A DNA stretch of 64,000 nucleotides from Tardiphaga sp. 709 (GTDB lineage: Bacteria; Pseudomonadota; Alphaproteobacteria; Rhizobiales; Xanthobacteraceae). Both the position numbers and the translations under genes were made by a program. The DNA lies in assembly GCF_032401055.1 (NCBI RefSeq), contig NZ_CP135529.1, positions 3,966,501-4,030,500 of the forward strand, written 5' to 3'. The notes beneath the pieces are model-generated. The model did no database searches, was not told the DNA's origin, and saw nothing but the letters and a program-made list of their open reading frames with translations. Below, piece by piece: positions 45,201-52,574 of this stretch (the stretch's first letter is position 1; the number at the start of each line of letters is the position of its first letter).

Positions 45201-45336
45201 CCGGAATGTCCGCGCTCGGTAGCCGCGTGATCGCCAGCTTGGTGAAGCTGATCCAACCGAGCACCAGAAGAATGATCGAGAAGACGATGGACGGAAGCGG
45301 ATGGCGGATCGACCATGCCGAGATATTCATTGCCAT
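42226..45336 (-). CDS. RND efflux pump permease (HAE-1 type)
   Basis: A 1036-residue inner-membrane proton-driven exporter with the AcrB layout: TM1, a large periplasmic loop, TM2-7, a second loop, TM8-12. The proton-relay residues are kept: the Asp-Asp pair in STGILVDDAIVEIEN (TM4) and Lys in MGIVTKNAIMLVEFA (TM10). LPQGFLPAQD begins the second porter domain. Its ATG overlaps the stop of the first adaptor by one base. No TolC-like gene is in the window, so any outer-membrane partner is encoded elsewhere or not used. The C-terminal tail is short and polar (EEDPQNGQPPAAPHK). Confidence 0.95.
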   Translation of the reverse strand: MAMNISAWSIRHPLPSIVFSIILLVLGWISFTKLAITRLPSADIPVISVAVSQFGAAPAELEAQVTKTIEDGVSGVEGVRHISSSITDGLSVTTVQFALETNTDRALNDVKDAVTRVRANLPQNVNEPLIQRVDVIGLPIVTYAAISPGKTPEQLSWFVDDVVKRALQGVRNVAQVERIGGVEREILVSLDPDRLQAAGLTAVDVSRRLRGTNVDLAGGRAEIGKNDQAIRTLAGAKTLNELAGTMISLPSGGEVRLEDLGTVTDTIADRRTFARFNGEPVVALGIKRSKGASDVVVAAAVQKRIDALKASYPDVDLKLIDTSVDFTKGNYEAAISTLFEGAALAVIVVFFFLRDLRATVIAAISLPLSIFPAFWAMDLLGFSLNLVSFLAITLSTGILVDDAIVEIENIVRHMRMGKSPYRAALEAADEIGLAVIAISLTIIAIFAPASFMSGIAGQFFKQFGITVSVQVFFSLLAARFVTPVLAAYFLKDHKHDDPPPGRLLQAYNKLVTLSVKRYYVTVLFGLAVFALSIWSIQLLPQGFLPAQDTARSLMAMELPPGSQLAYTEKVTEDIVARLRKRPEVKSVFVDGGHVPPGTYEVRRAALIINYTPKSERDSAHTQRLLELDISKELESVPDIRYWFLDENGLRAISLVVTGTDSNIVANVASELATQMKRIPLISNVISETSLDRPELRVQPRADLAARLGVSTESLSETIRVATIGDVGPALAKFDAGDRLVPIRVQLEDTARADFQILEQLRVPLGGGRGGVPLSVVADIKLDQGPTSINRYDRERQATVAADLVGTAALGDALKKIYELPVMKSLPKNVSVKQSGDAESLNELADGFATAISAGLMMVYAVLVLLFGTFLQPITILFSLPLSIGGAILALLLTGKQLTTPVWIGILMLMGIVTKNAIMLVEFAVEAIREGKPREVAIIDAGMKRARPIVMTTVAMVAGMMPSALAFGAGGEFRSPMALAIIGGLIFSTALSLLFVPAMFMMMDDVGQLAWRFGRKLLASSGEEDPQNGQPPAAPHK

Positions 45337-46256
45337 TAACGCACCCGCGATCGATCGAGGTCATCGACGAACATGGTCTGGACCTTGTCGCCGTCATGAA
45401 GTGATGTGCCGGCATCGGCAACGACGATGTCGCCCACCTCGACGCCTTCGAGAATTTCTGTCGACGTGTCAGACACCAGCCCCACCTTCACACGGCGGGT
45501 TTCAATGGTGTTGCCCTTCACGAGCTGCACCATGAAGTGTTCGATCGCCGAGCGCGGGATCGCGACGCCGCAGCTGCGCTTGGCGTCGATGCTGGCGCGG
45601 GCGAAGACACCGACCTTGAGCGACGGGTTGCTGGCCAGCGATAGCCGGACATGGCCCAGCTGCGTCACGCGGTCGATCTGCGGCGACACCAGCCGCACCT
45701 TGCCGAAAATATCGGGCTGATCGTCGCGGCTGATCCGCGCCGTGACGCCGGGGTTGAGCTTGAGGATGTGGATGCTCGGCACTTCCGCATCGAGCTCGAG
45801 CTCGTTGTTGATGGCGATCCTGAACATCGGCCCGGCCTGCGGCGAGGCGGGCGCGCCGACGATGGTGTTCACGGAGGTAATCAGGCCTGCCGCCGGGGCG
45901 CGCAGCGTCACCGGATTCGGGCGTGCATTGCCTGCTGTCGGCGGCGGTATCAGCCGGGCCAGTTCCTGGTTCTCGGTGACGGTGTCGCCTTCGCGAACCA
46001 GCACTTCGGAGACCTTTGAACCTTCGGTCTCGACGCCGACAACGGCCTCGCGGCGCGGAACCACGAAGCCGGTCACCCGCACGAGATCGGAGAAGCAGGC
46101 ATTGGTGGCCTTGGCAACGATCACCATGGCGCCATTCGGCGAGGCGGAGCCGGCGGGTGCGGGTTCAGCGGCGAAGCCGATAGAGGTGGTTGCGACCATG
46201 GTGGCCGCCAGCGACAGACATGCGAGAGAGGGGGAGAAGCAGGCAAAAGCCTTCAT
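45336..46256 (-). CDS. RND efflux periplasmic adaptor, no alpha-hairpin (first adaptor)
   Basis: A 306-residue membrane-fusion protein, first gene of the operon. From the ATG at 46256 it has a Sec signal peptide (MKAFACFSPSLACLSLAATM, cleavage near IGFAAEP). An in-frame start at 46298 would put a charged stretch before it. The lipoyl halves (GSKVSEVLVREGDTVTENQE and LRAPAAGLITSVNTIVGAP) are joined by a short Pro/Asn linker (PPPTAGNARPNPV), again without a helical hairpin. It is similar to the second adaptor in its C-terminal half (NTIETRRVKVGLVSD against RIETRRVEVGLMSG), so the two are paralogues and may form a mixed ring on the pump. Confidence 0.9.
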   Translation of the reverse strand: MKAFACFSPSLACLSLAATMVATTSIGFAAEPAPAGSASPNGAMVIVAKATNACFSDLVRVTGFVVPRREAVVGVETEGSKVSEVLVREGDTVTENQELARLIPPPTAGNARPNPVTLRAPAAGLITSVNTIVGAPASPQAGPMFRIAINNELELDAEVPSIHILKLNPGVTARISRDDQPDIFGKVRLVSPQIDRVTQLGHVRLSLASNPSLKVGVFARASIDAKRSCGVAIPRSAIEHFMVQLVKGNTIETRRVKVGLVSDTSTEILEGVEVGDIVVADAGTSLHDGDKVQTMFVDDLDRSRVR

Positions 46257-46429
46257 TGCGAGATCGATCCACTTGGTATTACGGAGCACCAGGGGCATTC
46301 GATCGGTGCGGCGGCAGGTCGGGGCAATCTATACAGGATATCCGCGATCACCACAGCAAACAGCGTCCCGCGTGGTACGGAACGCTGTGGTGCGGCAATC
46401 CGCAGCAAGCTCGGAGGTACCACCGAGCT

Positions 46430-47086
46430 CTATTGGGACGCGGTGGTCTTGTTCGCCATATTCACCACCTGGACGCGGCGGTTCGACGGGTCGGTCGGCG
46501 CTACGCCGGCCTTCGGCTTGCCCTTGCCATACCCAACGGTGACGAGGTCGGCGCCGGCGATGCCGTATTTGTCCGTCAGATAGCGCTTGATGGCATCAGC
46601 GCGGCGCTCGGAGAGATCCTGGTTGTATTCTTCGCCGCCGACGGCGTCGGTATGGCCGGCGACCACGAAGGTTGCGCCCTTGAGGTCTTCGCTGCTCAGC
46701 GCCTTGCCGAGGGCCTGCACCGAGGACAGCGACTTCTTGCTGATATTCGCCGAATTGTAGTCGAAGGTAATTTCCAGATCGATCGCCGGCTTGGTCTGGG
46801 CGACGGCGGCGATCTGCTCGCGCTCGCCGATCGATAGCGACCGCGTGCTGCGATTGCGAAGGGAATCGACGAACTTGCCTTCGGCGGCATTGACGGCCGG
46901 CTCGGCCGGCGGCGTCATCGACAGGCCGCGGGTCAGCGGCTTCTTCGGCGCCAATGCGCGCAGGATCTGGTCGGAGGTCACTTCCTCAGCCGCTGCGGCG
47001 ATGCCTGCGGTCAGCGACAGGGCGACGCTGATCATGGCGATCGTGCGAAGTGCCTTGAAGCCAGGGCGTGCGGATGTGTTTGACAT
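46430..47086 (-). CDS. OmpA-family C-terminal domain protein
   Basis: A 218-residue exported protein. A signal peptide (TIAMISVALSLTAGIAAAAE) is followed by a short disordered region with AEEVTSDQILRALAPKKPLT, then an OmpA-like peptidoglycan-binding domain: ITFDYNSANISKKSLSSVQA, VVAGHTDAVGGEEYNQDLSE, ERRADAIKRYLTD and VGYGKGKP...DPSNRRVQV. The Asp and Arg that bind diaminopimelate in this family (TD and NRRV) are present. There is no transmembrane beta-barrel, so it is a periplasmic or lipid-free cell-wall-tethered protein. AAGGATG precedes the ATG at 47086. The RND operon lies 173 bp downstream on the same strand. Confidence 0.93.
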   Translation of the reverse strand: MSNTSARPGFKALRTIAMISVALSLTAGIAAAAEEVTSDQILRALAPKKPLTRGLSMTPPAEPAVNAAEGKFVDSLRNRSTRSLSIGEREQIAAVAQTKPAIDLEITFDYNSANISKKSLSSVQALGKALSSEDLKGATFVVAGHTDAVGGEEYNQDLSERRADAIKRYLTDKYGIAGADLVTVGYGKGKPKAGVAPTDPSNRRVQVVNMANKTTASQ

Positions 47087-47281
47087 GGGTGCATCCTTCA
47101 TTTCGTCGCGCGAAACGCGCTTGAATCAAATCCAACAAAATCTGGTGCCGGATCGCTTCAGGATGGCTTCCGGCTTGCCATCAATAGTGTCCGCTCGCGC
47201 GCCGCAGGTTCAAACCGGGCGTGCGGATTCCTGCGATTTTCTTGCGGCTTTCCCGCGAAATTCCGGTGACCTCTGGGGATC

Positions 47282-47326
47282 ATCGGATGCCGTGCTATCG
47301 GACGCCGTGCTATCGCACGCCGTAGC
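47282..47326 (-). repeat. Three tandem 15-bp units that each repeat a stop codon
   Basis: Plus-strand units ATCGGATGCCGTGCT (47282-47296), ATCGGACGCCGTGCT (47297-47311) and ATCGCACGCCGTAGC (47312-47326) are near-identical. On the minus strand they span the end of the pseudo-caspase/TPR gene. Its last codons TAC-GGC-GTG-CGA-TAG are followed in frame by CAC-GGC-GTC-CGA-TAG and CAC-GGC-ATC-CGA-TGA. The terminal YGVR-stop was therefore copied twice downstream. Confidence 0.75.
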
Positions 47327-48821
47327 CGGCAAATTCCTTGACGATGTCCGGGTCCATGGCCTTGGCATTGGTGATGTCGAGATCGCCTTCCGCCGTCTGG
47401 CCAAGGCGATGTTTGGCCAGGCCGCGGCCGTAGAGCGATGAAGTCAGCTGCGGATTGATCTTCAGCGCAGCGTCGAAATCCGCAATCGCATTCTTGCTCT
47501 GGCCGTTCTTGAGATTGACCAGGCCGCGGCTGTCCAGCGCATCGACGAAATTCGGGCGCAGGCGCAGGGCCTCGTTGCAGTCCTTGAGCGCGGCGGCGAG
47601 GTCACCGGTCACGGTGCGCGCCCAGCAACGGTTGTTGTAGGCCTCGACATCCTTGGGATTCAGTTTGATTGTGGCGTCGAAATCCTTGATCGCAGCGGAA
47701 TAGGCGCCCTTGCTGGCATAGACCTGGCCACGGCGATACAGCGCGCCGGCGTCTTCCGGATTGTCGGTCAGCTTGACGTTCAGCGATTTGACGGTCGGAT
47801 CCTCCGCCAGCGCCAGCAGGATCTTGTTTTCGTCACGGGGCACTTCGGCAACGACGGCGGGGGCAGGAGTTGGCGCCGCGGCCGGCGCAGGCGCTGCTGC
47901 TGGAGCCGCCGGCGTGGGCGTAACAGGCGTGGGTGCAGCAGGCGCTGGGGCGACAGGTGCGGCGACGACTTCCGGCTTGGCCACAGCAGGGGGGCGCGGT
48001 GTCGCAGCCGGCGCCGGGTCGGCCGGTTTGGCTTCCGCCACAGCGGCTGACGCCGGGCGCGTTCCGGCTATGAAAGAGAAGTCTTCTGCCAGCGACGAGG
48101 AAATCCACGGCACCTGCTCGCTGCGCGACGCGCGGGTGACGTTGACGCGGGTCCGGTTCAGCGTCTGCTCGGCGGTGAGATCGGGAATCCGGATTTCCTT
48201 CAGCAATTCGCTGACAAACAGCCCGTGATCGCCGCCGCCATCGCTGACGACCGAGCTCAGAGCCGCCGAATACATCACCAGCGTGCCGCTCGGTGCGATC
48301 ACCGGAGCGAGCCCGGCGGAGAAGCTGCGGAACCGGCGTTCGAACGGATTGCGACGGGATGCGTCCAAAAGCGCAATCTTGACGCCGGCGCCGCGGCCGT
48401 TGATCTCATTGAGCACGGTCTCGAGGCTGAAGCCGTCGCGGCGCACGTCGGGCTCGGTCCAGATCTGGGCGTCGACCGGGATCATGTAACTCTGCCGCGC
48501 GGACTGGATGCCGAAGCCGCTGAAGAACACCAGGGCTACCGAGCCGGGCTTCACCTTGCCGTAGAATTTGTCGAGCGCCCGGCGCATGCCATCGCCGCCG
48601 AGATTTTCCCCGGTATCGACCTCAAATCCGTCACGCTTCAATTCGGCGGCGACGTCGCGGGCGTCGTTGAGGGGCTCCTTGAGCGGTGTCTCGGCGTCCG
48701 GATATTTCGCATTGCCGATCACCAGTGCGATCCGGTGGGTCCGATCTTCCGCGGCGGAGGCCTGCCAGATGGGCGTGGCAGCAAACGTCAGGAGAGCGAT
48801 CAGAGCAATGCGCATTTTCAT
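47310..48821 (-). CDS. Exported caspase-fold protein with TPRs, Phe/Ser in place of His/Cys
   Basis: A 503-residue protein: a Sec signal peptide (MRIALIALLTFAATPIWQ), a caspase p20-like domain (residues about 28-270, THRIALVIGNAKYPDAETPL), a 60-residue Pro/Ala linker, and four TPR-like repeats at the C-terminus (GALYRRGQVYASKGAYSAAI; EAYNNRCWARTVTGDLAAAL; DALDSRGLVNLKNGQSKNAI; SSLYGRGLAKHRLGQTAEGD). The catalytic His is Phe (SGFG, residue 103, codon 48513-48515) and the Cys is Ser (LLDASRRNP, residue 155, codon 48357-48359). It is a paralogue of the protein at 40429-41295. The ATG at 48821 is chosen for signal-peptide fit over 48881. It is likely a periplasmic scaffold. Confidence 0.9.
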   Translation of the reverse strand: MKMRIALIALLTFAATPIWQASAAEDRTHRIALVIGNAKYPDAETPLKEPLNDARDVAAELKRDGFEVDTGENLGGDGMRRALDKFYGKVKPGSVALVFFSGFGIQSARQSYMIPVDAQIWTEPDVRRDGFSLETVLNEINGRGAGVKIALLDASRRNPFERRFRSFSAGLAPVIAPSGTLVMYSAALSSVVSDGGGDHGLFVSELLKEIRIPDLTAEQTLNRTRVNVTRASRSEQVPWISSSLAEDFSFIAGTRPASAAVAEAKPADPAPAATPRPPAVAKPEVVAAPVAPAPAAPTPVTPTPAAPAAAPAPAAAPTPAPAVVAEVPRDENKILLALAEDPTVKSLNVKLTDNPEDAGALYRRGQVYASKGAYSAAIKDFDATIKLNPKDVEAYNNRCWARTVTGDLAAALKDCNEALRLRPNFVDALDSRGLVNLKNGQSKNAIADFDAALKINPQLTSSLYGRGLAKHRLGQTAEGDLDITNAKAMDPDIVKEFAGYGVR

Positions 48822-49088
48822 AATGAAACCGGTCCACACTTGAGGGCGCTGTCCATGCTGCGGCTTGCGCCGCAGCGACACTAATCCACGCCATTCGCAT
48901 TATCAAACCGGCGTGATCGCGGCTGTCAACGTGCAGTGTGGGCGGCAGCTATCGCGTCAATTCACCACGCGTCTGGCGTTGTCGCTGCAGTCCCGGTTCC
49001 CGGTCATTCCGGTGGTTGGAACGGTTTGACCTTTTCCGGTGACGATGGCTTGTTGCGCACAATAACGACCAGGAACGGGACGGGACGA

Positions 49089-49901
49089 ATGAGCGTGACT
49101 TACGAAATCTATGCGATCCGCTATGCCACGATGACGCCGCGGACGCCGCAGATGAATTATCTCGCACCCGATCCCCATGAGACAGCAGCGGCCGATCTCG
49201 ATTATTTCGTCTGGCTGATCCGCGGCGGTGGCCGCGACATCCTTGTCGATACAGGCTTCAACGAAGCCGCCGCGAAGGAGCGCAGCCGCAAGCTCACGAT
49301 CAATCCTATCGATGCGCTGGCCGATTTCGGCGTTCGCGCGGCGGACATCCGCGACGTTATTGTCACGCATCTGCATTACGACCATGCCGGCAATCTCGAT
49401 CGTCTCCCCAATGCCAGGTTCCATCTGCAGGACCGCGAGATGAGCTACGCGACGGGCCGCTGCATGTGCAATGGGCTGCTGCGGCATCCGTTCTCGGCGG
49501 AGGACGTCACCTTGATGGTGCGACACGTGTTCAATGAGCGCGTCACGTTCCATAATGGCGATGGCGAGGTTGCTCCGGGCGTCACGCTGCACCGCGTTGG
49601 TGGCCATTCCGACGGTCTGCAGATCGTGCGCGTGCAAACCGCGCGCGGCCCGGTGGTGTTGGCGTCAGACGCCTCGCATTATTACGGCAACATGCAGCGC
49701 CGCAGCCCGTTTCCGATTGTCTACAATATCGGCGACATGTGCGACGGCTGGACGACCTGCGAGCGCCTCGCCGGCCATCCCGATCGGATCATTCCGGGGC
49801 ACGATCCGCTGGTGCGCGAGCTCTACCCGCGCGTCGAGGGCAGCAAGGCCGATGCCTATGCGCTGCATGTGGCGCCCTCGCGTTCCTTTGTGCGCGCGTA
49901 G
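49089..49901 (+). CDS. Metallo-beta-lactamase-fold hydrolase, N-acyl-homoserine-lactonase type
   Basis: A 270-residue cytoplasmic MBL-fold enzyme. It has the full HxHxDH dizinc motif (VIVTHLHYDHAGNLDRLP, residues about 95-112), the third His in HRVGGHSDGL, the bridging Asp in VLASDASHYYG and the last His in IIPGHDPLV. Length and spacing match the AttM/AiiA-like lactonase group that opens homoserine-lactone signals; other lactones or thioesters are possible. The ATG at 49089 with GGGACGGGA upstream replaces an in-frame start at 48936. There is no signalling synthase or LuxR gene nearby. Confidence 0.85.
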   Translation: MSVTYEIYAIRYATMTPRTPQMNYLAPDPHETAAADLDYFVWLIRGGGRDILVDTGFNEAAAKERSRKLTINPIDALADFGVRAADIRDVIVTHLHYDHAGNLDRLPNARFHLQDREMSYATGRCMCNGLLRHPFSAEDVTLMVRHVFNERVTFHNGDGEVAPGVTLHRVGGHSDGLQIVRVQTARGPVVLASDASHYYGNMQRRSPFPIVYNIGDMCDGWTTCERLAGHPDRIIPGHDPLVRELYPRVEGSKADAYALHVAPSRSFVRA

Positions 49902-49949
49902 CGCATGATCCCGAAAAGTGGCTTCCGGTTTTCGGATCGGATCATGCGC
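49901..49949. repeat. Short palindromic element / hairpin
   Basis: GCGCATGATC (49901-49910) and GATCATGCGC (49940-49949) are perfect arms, with further pairing between CCGAAAA and TTTTCGG inside. It follows the lactonase-like stop at once and precedes the convergent MarR gene. This short palindrome is a frequent intergenic sequence in Bradyrhizobium-like genomes and may stop transcription from both sides. Confidence 0.75.
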
Positions 49950-49972
49950 CAAATCAAGACAACGCTAATCGC

Positions 49973-50443
49973 TCAATAGGCGCCGGCTTTTTGACCGTGC
50001 CGTGTCTGCACGAGGTCGAGGCTACGCTCGATCTTGCCGAGTGCGGCGGCGAAATCCTTGCGCTCCTGCGCCGTCAGACATGACAGGATGTCGCGTTCCT
50101 TGTGCAGCAGGCGCGGGATCAGCTCTTCATAGAGCGCGATGCCTTTCGCGGAGAGACGCAGTTCGAAGGCGCGGCGATCATCTTCGTTCTCGACGCGCTC
50201 GATGAGTTCGCGTTCCAGCAGGGCGGTGACCGCGCGGCTGATGGTGGATTTATGCGTGCGTGTGCATTGCGAAATGAACTGTGCGCTGCAGGCATCGTCG
50301 CGAAAGCCCAGCGTGGCGATGACGCGCCATTCCGGAATGTCGAGCCCATAGCGTACCTGATATTCGTCGGACAATGCGGCGCTGACCTCCGCGGCCAGTC
50401 GGTTGAGCCGGAATGGAACGAACTGAAACAGGTCGAATTTTGC
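49973..50443 (-). CDS. MarR-family regulator of the homogentisate gene block
   Basis: A 156-residue MarR regulator. The winged HTH reads CSAQFISQCTRTHKSTISRA, then LLERELIERVENEDDRRAFE, which is the wing with the conserved DxR. The GTG at 50443 giving (M)AKFDLFQFVPFRLNRLAAEV is preferred over an in-frame TTG at 50503, because the family starts there and because it leaves an inverted repeat (50492-50515) in non-coding DNA. It is divergent from the flavin monooxygenase, DUF2783, MBL and hmgA genes. MarR-type repressors responding to homogentisate or related aromatic acids are known next to hmg genes, so that role is inferred. Confidence 0.88.
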   Translation of the reverse strand, partial: AKFDLFQFVPFRLNRLAAEVSAALSDEYQVRYGLDIPEWRVIATLGFRDDACSAQFISQCTRTHKSTISRAVTALLERELIERVENEDDRRAFELRLSAKGIALYEELIPRLLHKERDILSCLTAQERKDFAAALGKIERSLDLVQTRHGQKAGAY

Positions 50444-50491
50444 CACGGAGCCACCGATTCTGCTGTTGACGCCGCCACGGGTCCGGCGTTT

Positions 50492-50515
50492 AGATGGTTG
50501 CAAATGAGACTATCT
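50492..50515. promoter_or_regulatory. Inverted repeat, candidate MarR operator
   Basis: AGATGGT (50492-50498) and ACTATCT (50509-50515) are 6-of-7 inverted arms with a 10-bp centre, the size expected for a MarR dimer site. They lie in the MarR/monooxygenase divergent region. The regulatory role is inferred. Confidence 0.4.
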
Positions 50516-50590
50516 TAGAGGGAGTGCGGTCCGTTGGCCAGACCAGCGTTGATCCGAAAATGCATCCGGTTGCAGGGCAGGGGTTGAGCC

Positions 50591-52204
50591 ATGGCGCAAC
50601 ACGTCCGTCAGTTTGCTTATCGCCGTCATGCCGATCAGGCACGCCCTGCTGTTGATGCAGCGCGTCATCCCGTGGTGATTGTGGGCGCTGGCCCTGTCGG
50701 CCTGTCGCTGGCCATCGATCTGGCGCAGCGCGGCCAGCGCGTGGTGCTGCTCGACGACGCCGATCGGATCGGCGACGGCTCGCGCGCCATCTGTTTCTCC
50801 AAACGCTCGCTCGAATATTGGGACCGTCTCGGTGCCGCCGATCGCATGATCGACAAGGGCGTGGTGTGGAAGGTCGGCAAGATCTTTCTCGGACCGGACA
50901 TGCTCTACCAGTTCGATCTGCTGCCCGAGACCGGCCACAAGATGCCGGCCTTCATCAACCTGCAGCAATATTACGCTGAATCCTTCCTGGTCGATCGCGT
51001 GCATCAACTGCCGGAGATCGATCTGCGCTGGCGCAACAAGGTCATCGCGCTGGCGCAGCATAATGATCACGCCGAACTCACCGTCGAGACGCCCGACGGG
51101 CCTTACACGCTGCGCGCCGACTATGTCGTCGCCTGCGATGGCGCACGCTCCGGTCTGCGTGGCATGGTCGGCGCGGATTTTTCCGGCGAGGTGTTCGAGG
51201 ATCAGTTCCTGATCGCCGACGTCAAGATGACCGCGGAATTCCCGACCGAGCGCTGGTTCTGGTTCGATCCGCCGTTCCATTCCGGCCAGTCCGCACTGCT
51301 GCATCGTCAGCCCGACGATGTCTGGCGCATCGATCTGCAGCTCGGTCCCGATGCCGACCCTGTCGCGGAGCGGCAGCCGGAGAAGGTGCGTCCGCGCATC
51401 GCACGCATGCTCGGCCACGACGATTTCGATTTCGAGTGGATCTCGGTCTACAAGTTCCAGTGCCGCCGCATGCAGCGCTTCCTGCATGAGCGCGTGATCT
51501 TTGCCGGCGATGCGGCGCATCAGGTGTCGCCGTTCGGCGCGCGGGGTGCCAATTCCGGCCTCGAAGACGCCGAGAATATCGCCTGGAAGCTCGCACTGGT
51601 GCTGGCTGGCGATGCGCCGGCGTCACTGCTGGCGAGCTATGATGCCGAACGGGGCCCGGCCGCAGACGAGAACATCCGCGCCTCGACCCATGCGACCGAT
51701 TTCATCGCGCCGCATTCGAAGCAGGAGCAGCGCATGCGGCAGGCGGTGCTGTCCCTCGCCAGGGAAGCCGATTTCGCCAAGCGCATGATCAATGGCGGCC
51801 GGCTGTCCGTGCCGTCGGTCTATCAGACGCCGCTCTCGACCGCCGATAGCGACGACTGGTCCGGCGGTCCGCGGCCGGGCGCGCATATGCCGGACGCGCC
51901 GCTCGTCAGCGATGACGGCGCACATGTGTTTCTCTCGGAATGTTTCGCCGGAGTCGGCCGCGGCTTCACTGTGCTGCAGTCGGATGGTCAGGCGATTGAA
52001 CTGCCCGACGGCGTGGCGCGTCTGGTCGTCGGCGATGATGCGGCGCTGCGCGACGAGGCCGGGCTGTTCAAGGCGCGCTACGGTGCCGATCCCGGAAACG
52101 CCTATCTGCTGCGCCCCGATGGCTATATCGCGGCGCGCTTCCGGTATCCGACCTCGCAGGCGATCAAGGCCGCGGTCGCGCGTGCCTCCGGGAGAGCGTC
52201 ATGA
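50591..52204 (+). CDS. FAD-dependent aromatic-ring monooxygenase-like protein
   Basis: A 537-residue class A flavoprotein monooxygenase. It has the FAD motif HPVVIVGAGPVGLSLAIDL near residue 28, the family DG motif VVACDGARSGLR, and the GD motif VIFAGDAAHQVSPFGARGAN near residue 305. A C-terminal thioredoxin-like domain of about 150 residues is present, as in MhpA/phenol hydroxylase types. It is first in an operon with a DUF2783 protein, an MBL-fold protein and hmgA. A ring hydroxylation feeding homogentisate (for example from a hydroxyphenylacetate-type acid) is a sensible guess, not shown by sequence. Confidence 0.92.
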   Translation: MAQHVRQFAYRRHADQARPAVDAARHPVVIVGAGPVGLSLAIDLAQRGQRVVLLDDADRIGDGSRAICFSKRSLEYWDRLGAADRMIDKGVVWKVGKIFLGPDMLYQFDLLPETGHKMPAFINLQQYYAESFLVDRVHQLPEIDLRWRNKVIALAQHNDHAELTVETPDGPYTLRADYVVACDGARSGLRGMVGADFSGEVFEDQFLIADVKMTAEFPTERWFWFDPPFHSGQSALLHRQPDDVWRIDLQLGPDADPVAERQPEKVRPRIARMLGHDDFDFEWISVYKFQCRRMQRFLHERVIFAGDAAHQVSPFGARGANSGLEDAENIAWKLALVLAGDAPASLLASYDAERGPAADENIRASTHATDFIAPHSKQEQRMRQAVLSLAREADFAKRMINGGRLSVPSVYQTPLSTADSDDWSGGPRPGAHMPDAPLVSDDGAHVFLSECFAGVGRGFTVLQSDGQAIELPDGVARLVVGDDAALRDEAGLFKARYGADPGNAYLLRPDGYIAARFRYPTSQAIKAAVARASGRAS

Positions 52205-52416
52205 CGGTGTTGTCGACAGCGTCCAATTTCGCCAGTCCCGACGACGCCTATCGTGCCATCGTCGAGGCGCATCGCGGACTGACCGACGATCAAAGCGCGG
52301 CGCTCGATACGGCGCTGGTGCTGATCCTCGCCAATCATATCGGCGATGCCGCTGTGCTCGGCGACGCGATTGCGCTGGCGAAGCGAAGGTTGCCGGCGGT
52401 GAGGAACGAGAAATGA
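52201..52416 (+). CDS. DUF2783 domain small protein
   Basis: Seventy-one residues: NFASPDDAYRAIVEAHRGLT, then DDQSAALDTALVLILANHIG, fitting DUF2783, a small helical family usually found beside aromatic flavin monooxygenases. Its ATG overlaps the monooxygenase stop (ATGA at 52201-52204), so it is translationally coupled. It is probably an accessory subunit or reporter of that enzyme; no activity is known. Confidence 0.85.
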   Translation: MTVLSTASNFASPDDAYRAIVEAHRGLTDDQSAALDTALVLILANHIGDAAVLGDAIALAKRRLPAVRNEK

Positions 52417-52424
52417 GAAAGCTC

Positions 52425-52552
52425 GTCATTCCTGGATGCACGTAAGTCGCGCAGCGACTGCAGTGCAGACCCGGAATCCCGGAGTGATGAACACATCAAG
52501 ATTCCGGGTTCACGTGCGGCTGACGCCGCTCGTGCCCCGGAATGACAGTTTT
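52425..52552. repeat. Palindromic repeat element inside the hmg operon
   Basis: CGTCATTCCTGG near 52428 and CCCCGGAATGAC near 52540 form the outer inverted pair. GACCCGGAATCCCGG and GATTCCGGGTTC form an inner pair. It separates the DUF2783 gene from the MBL-fold gene. It could lower expression of the downstream genes or mark a processing site in the operon mRNA. Confidence 0.7.
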
Positions 52553-52574
52553 GGAATTCGAAAGGAATAGCTGC

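Noticed and set aside
40429-48821. Reading the caspase-fold proteins as active proteases or an abortive-infection (caspase) defence system
   Set aside because: Both lack the His and Cys dyad and carry export signals. No phage-defence partner (gasdermin, TIR, CARF or cyclase) is nearby.
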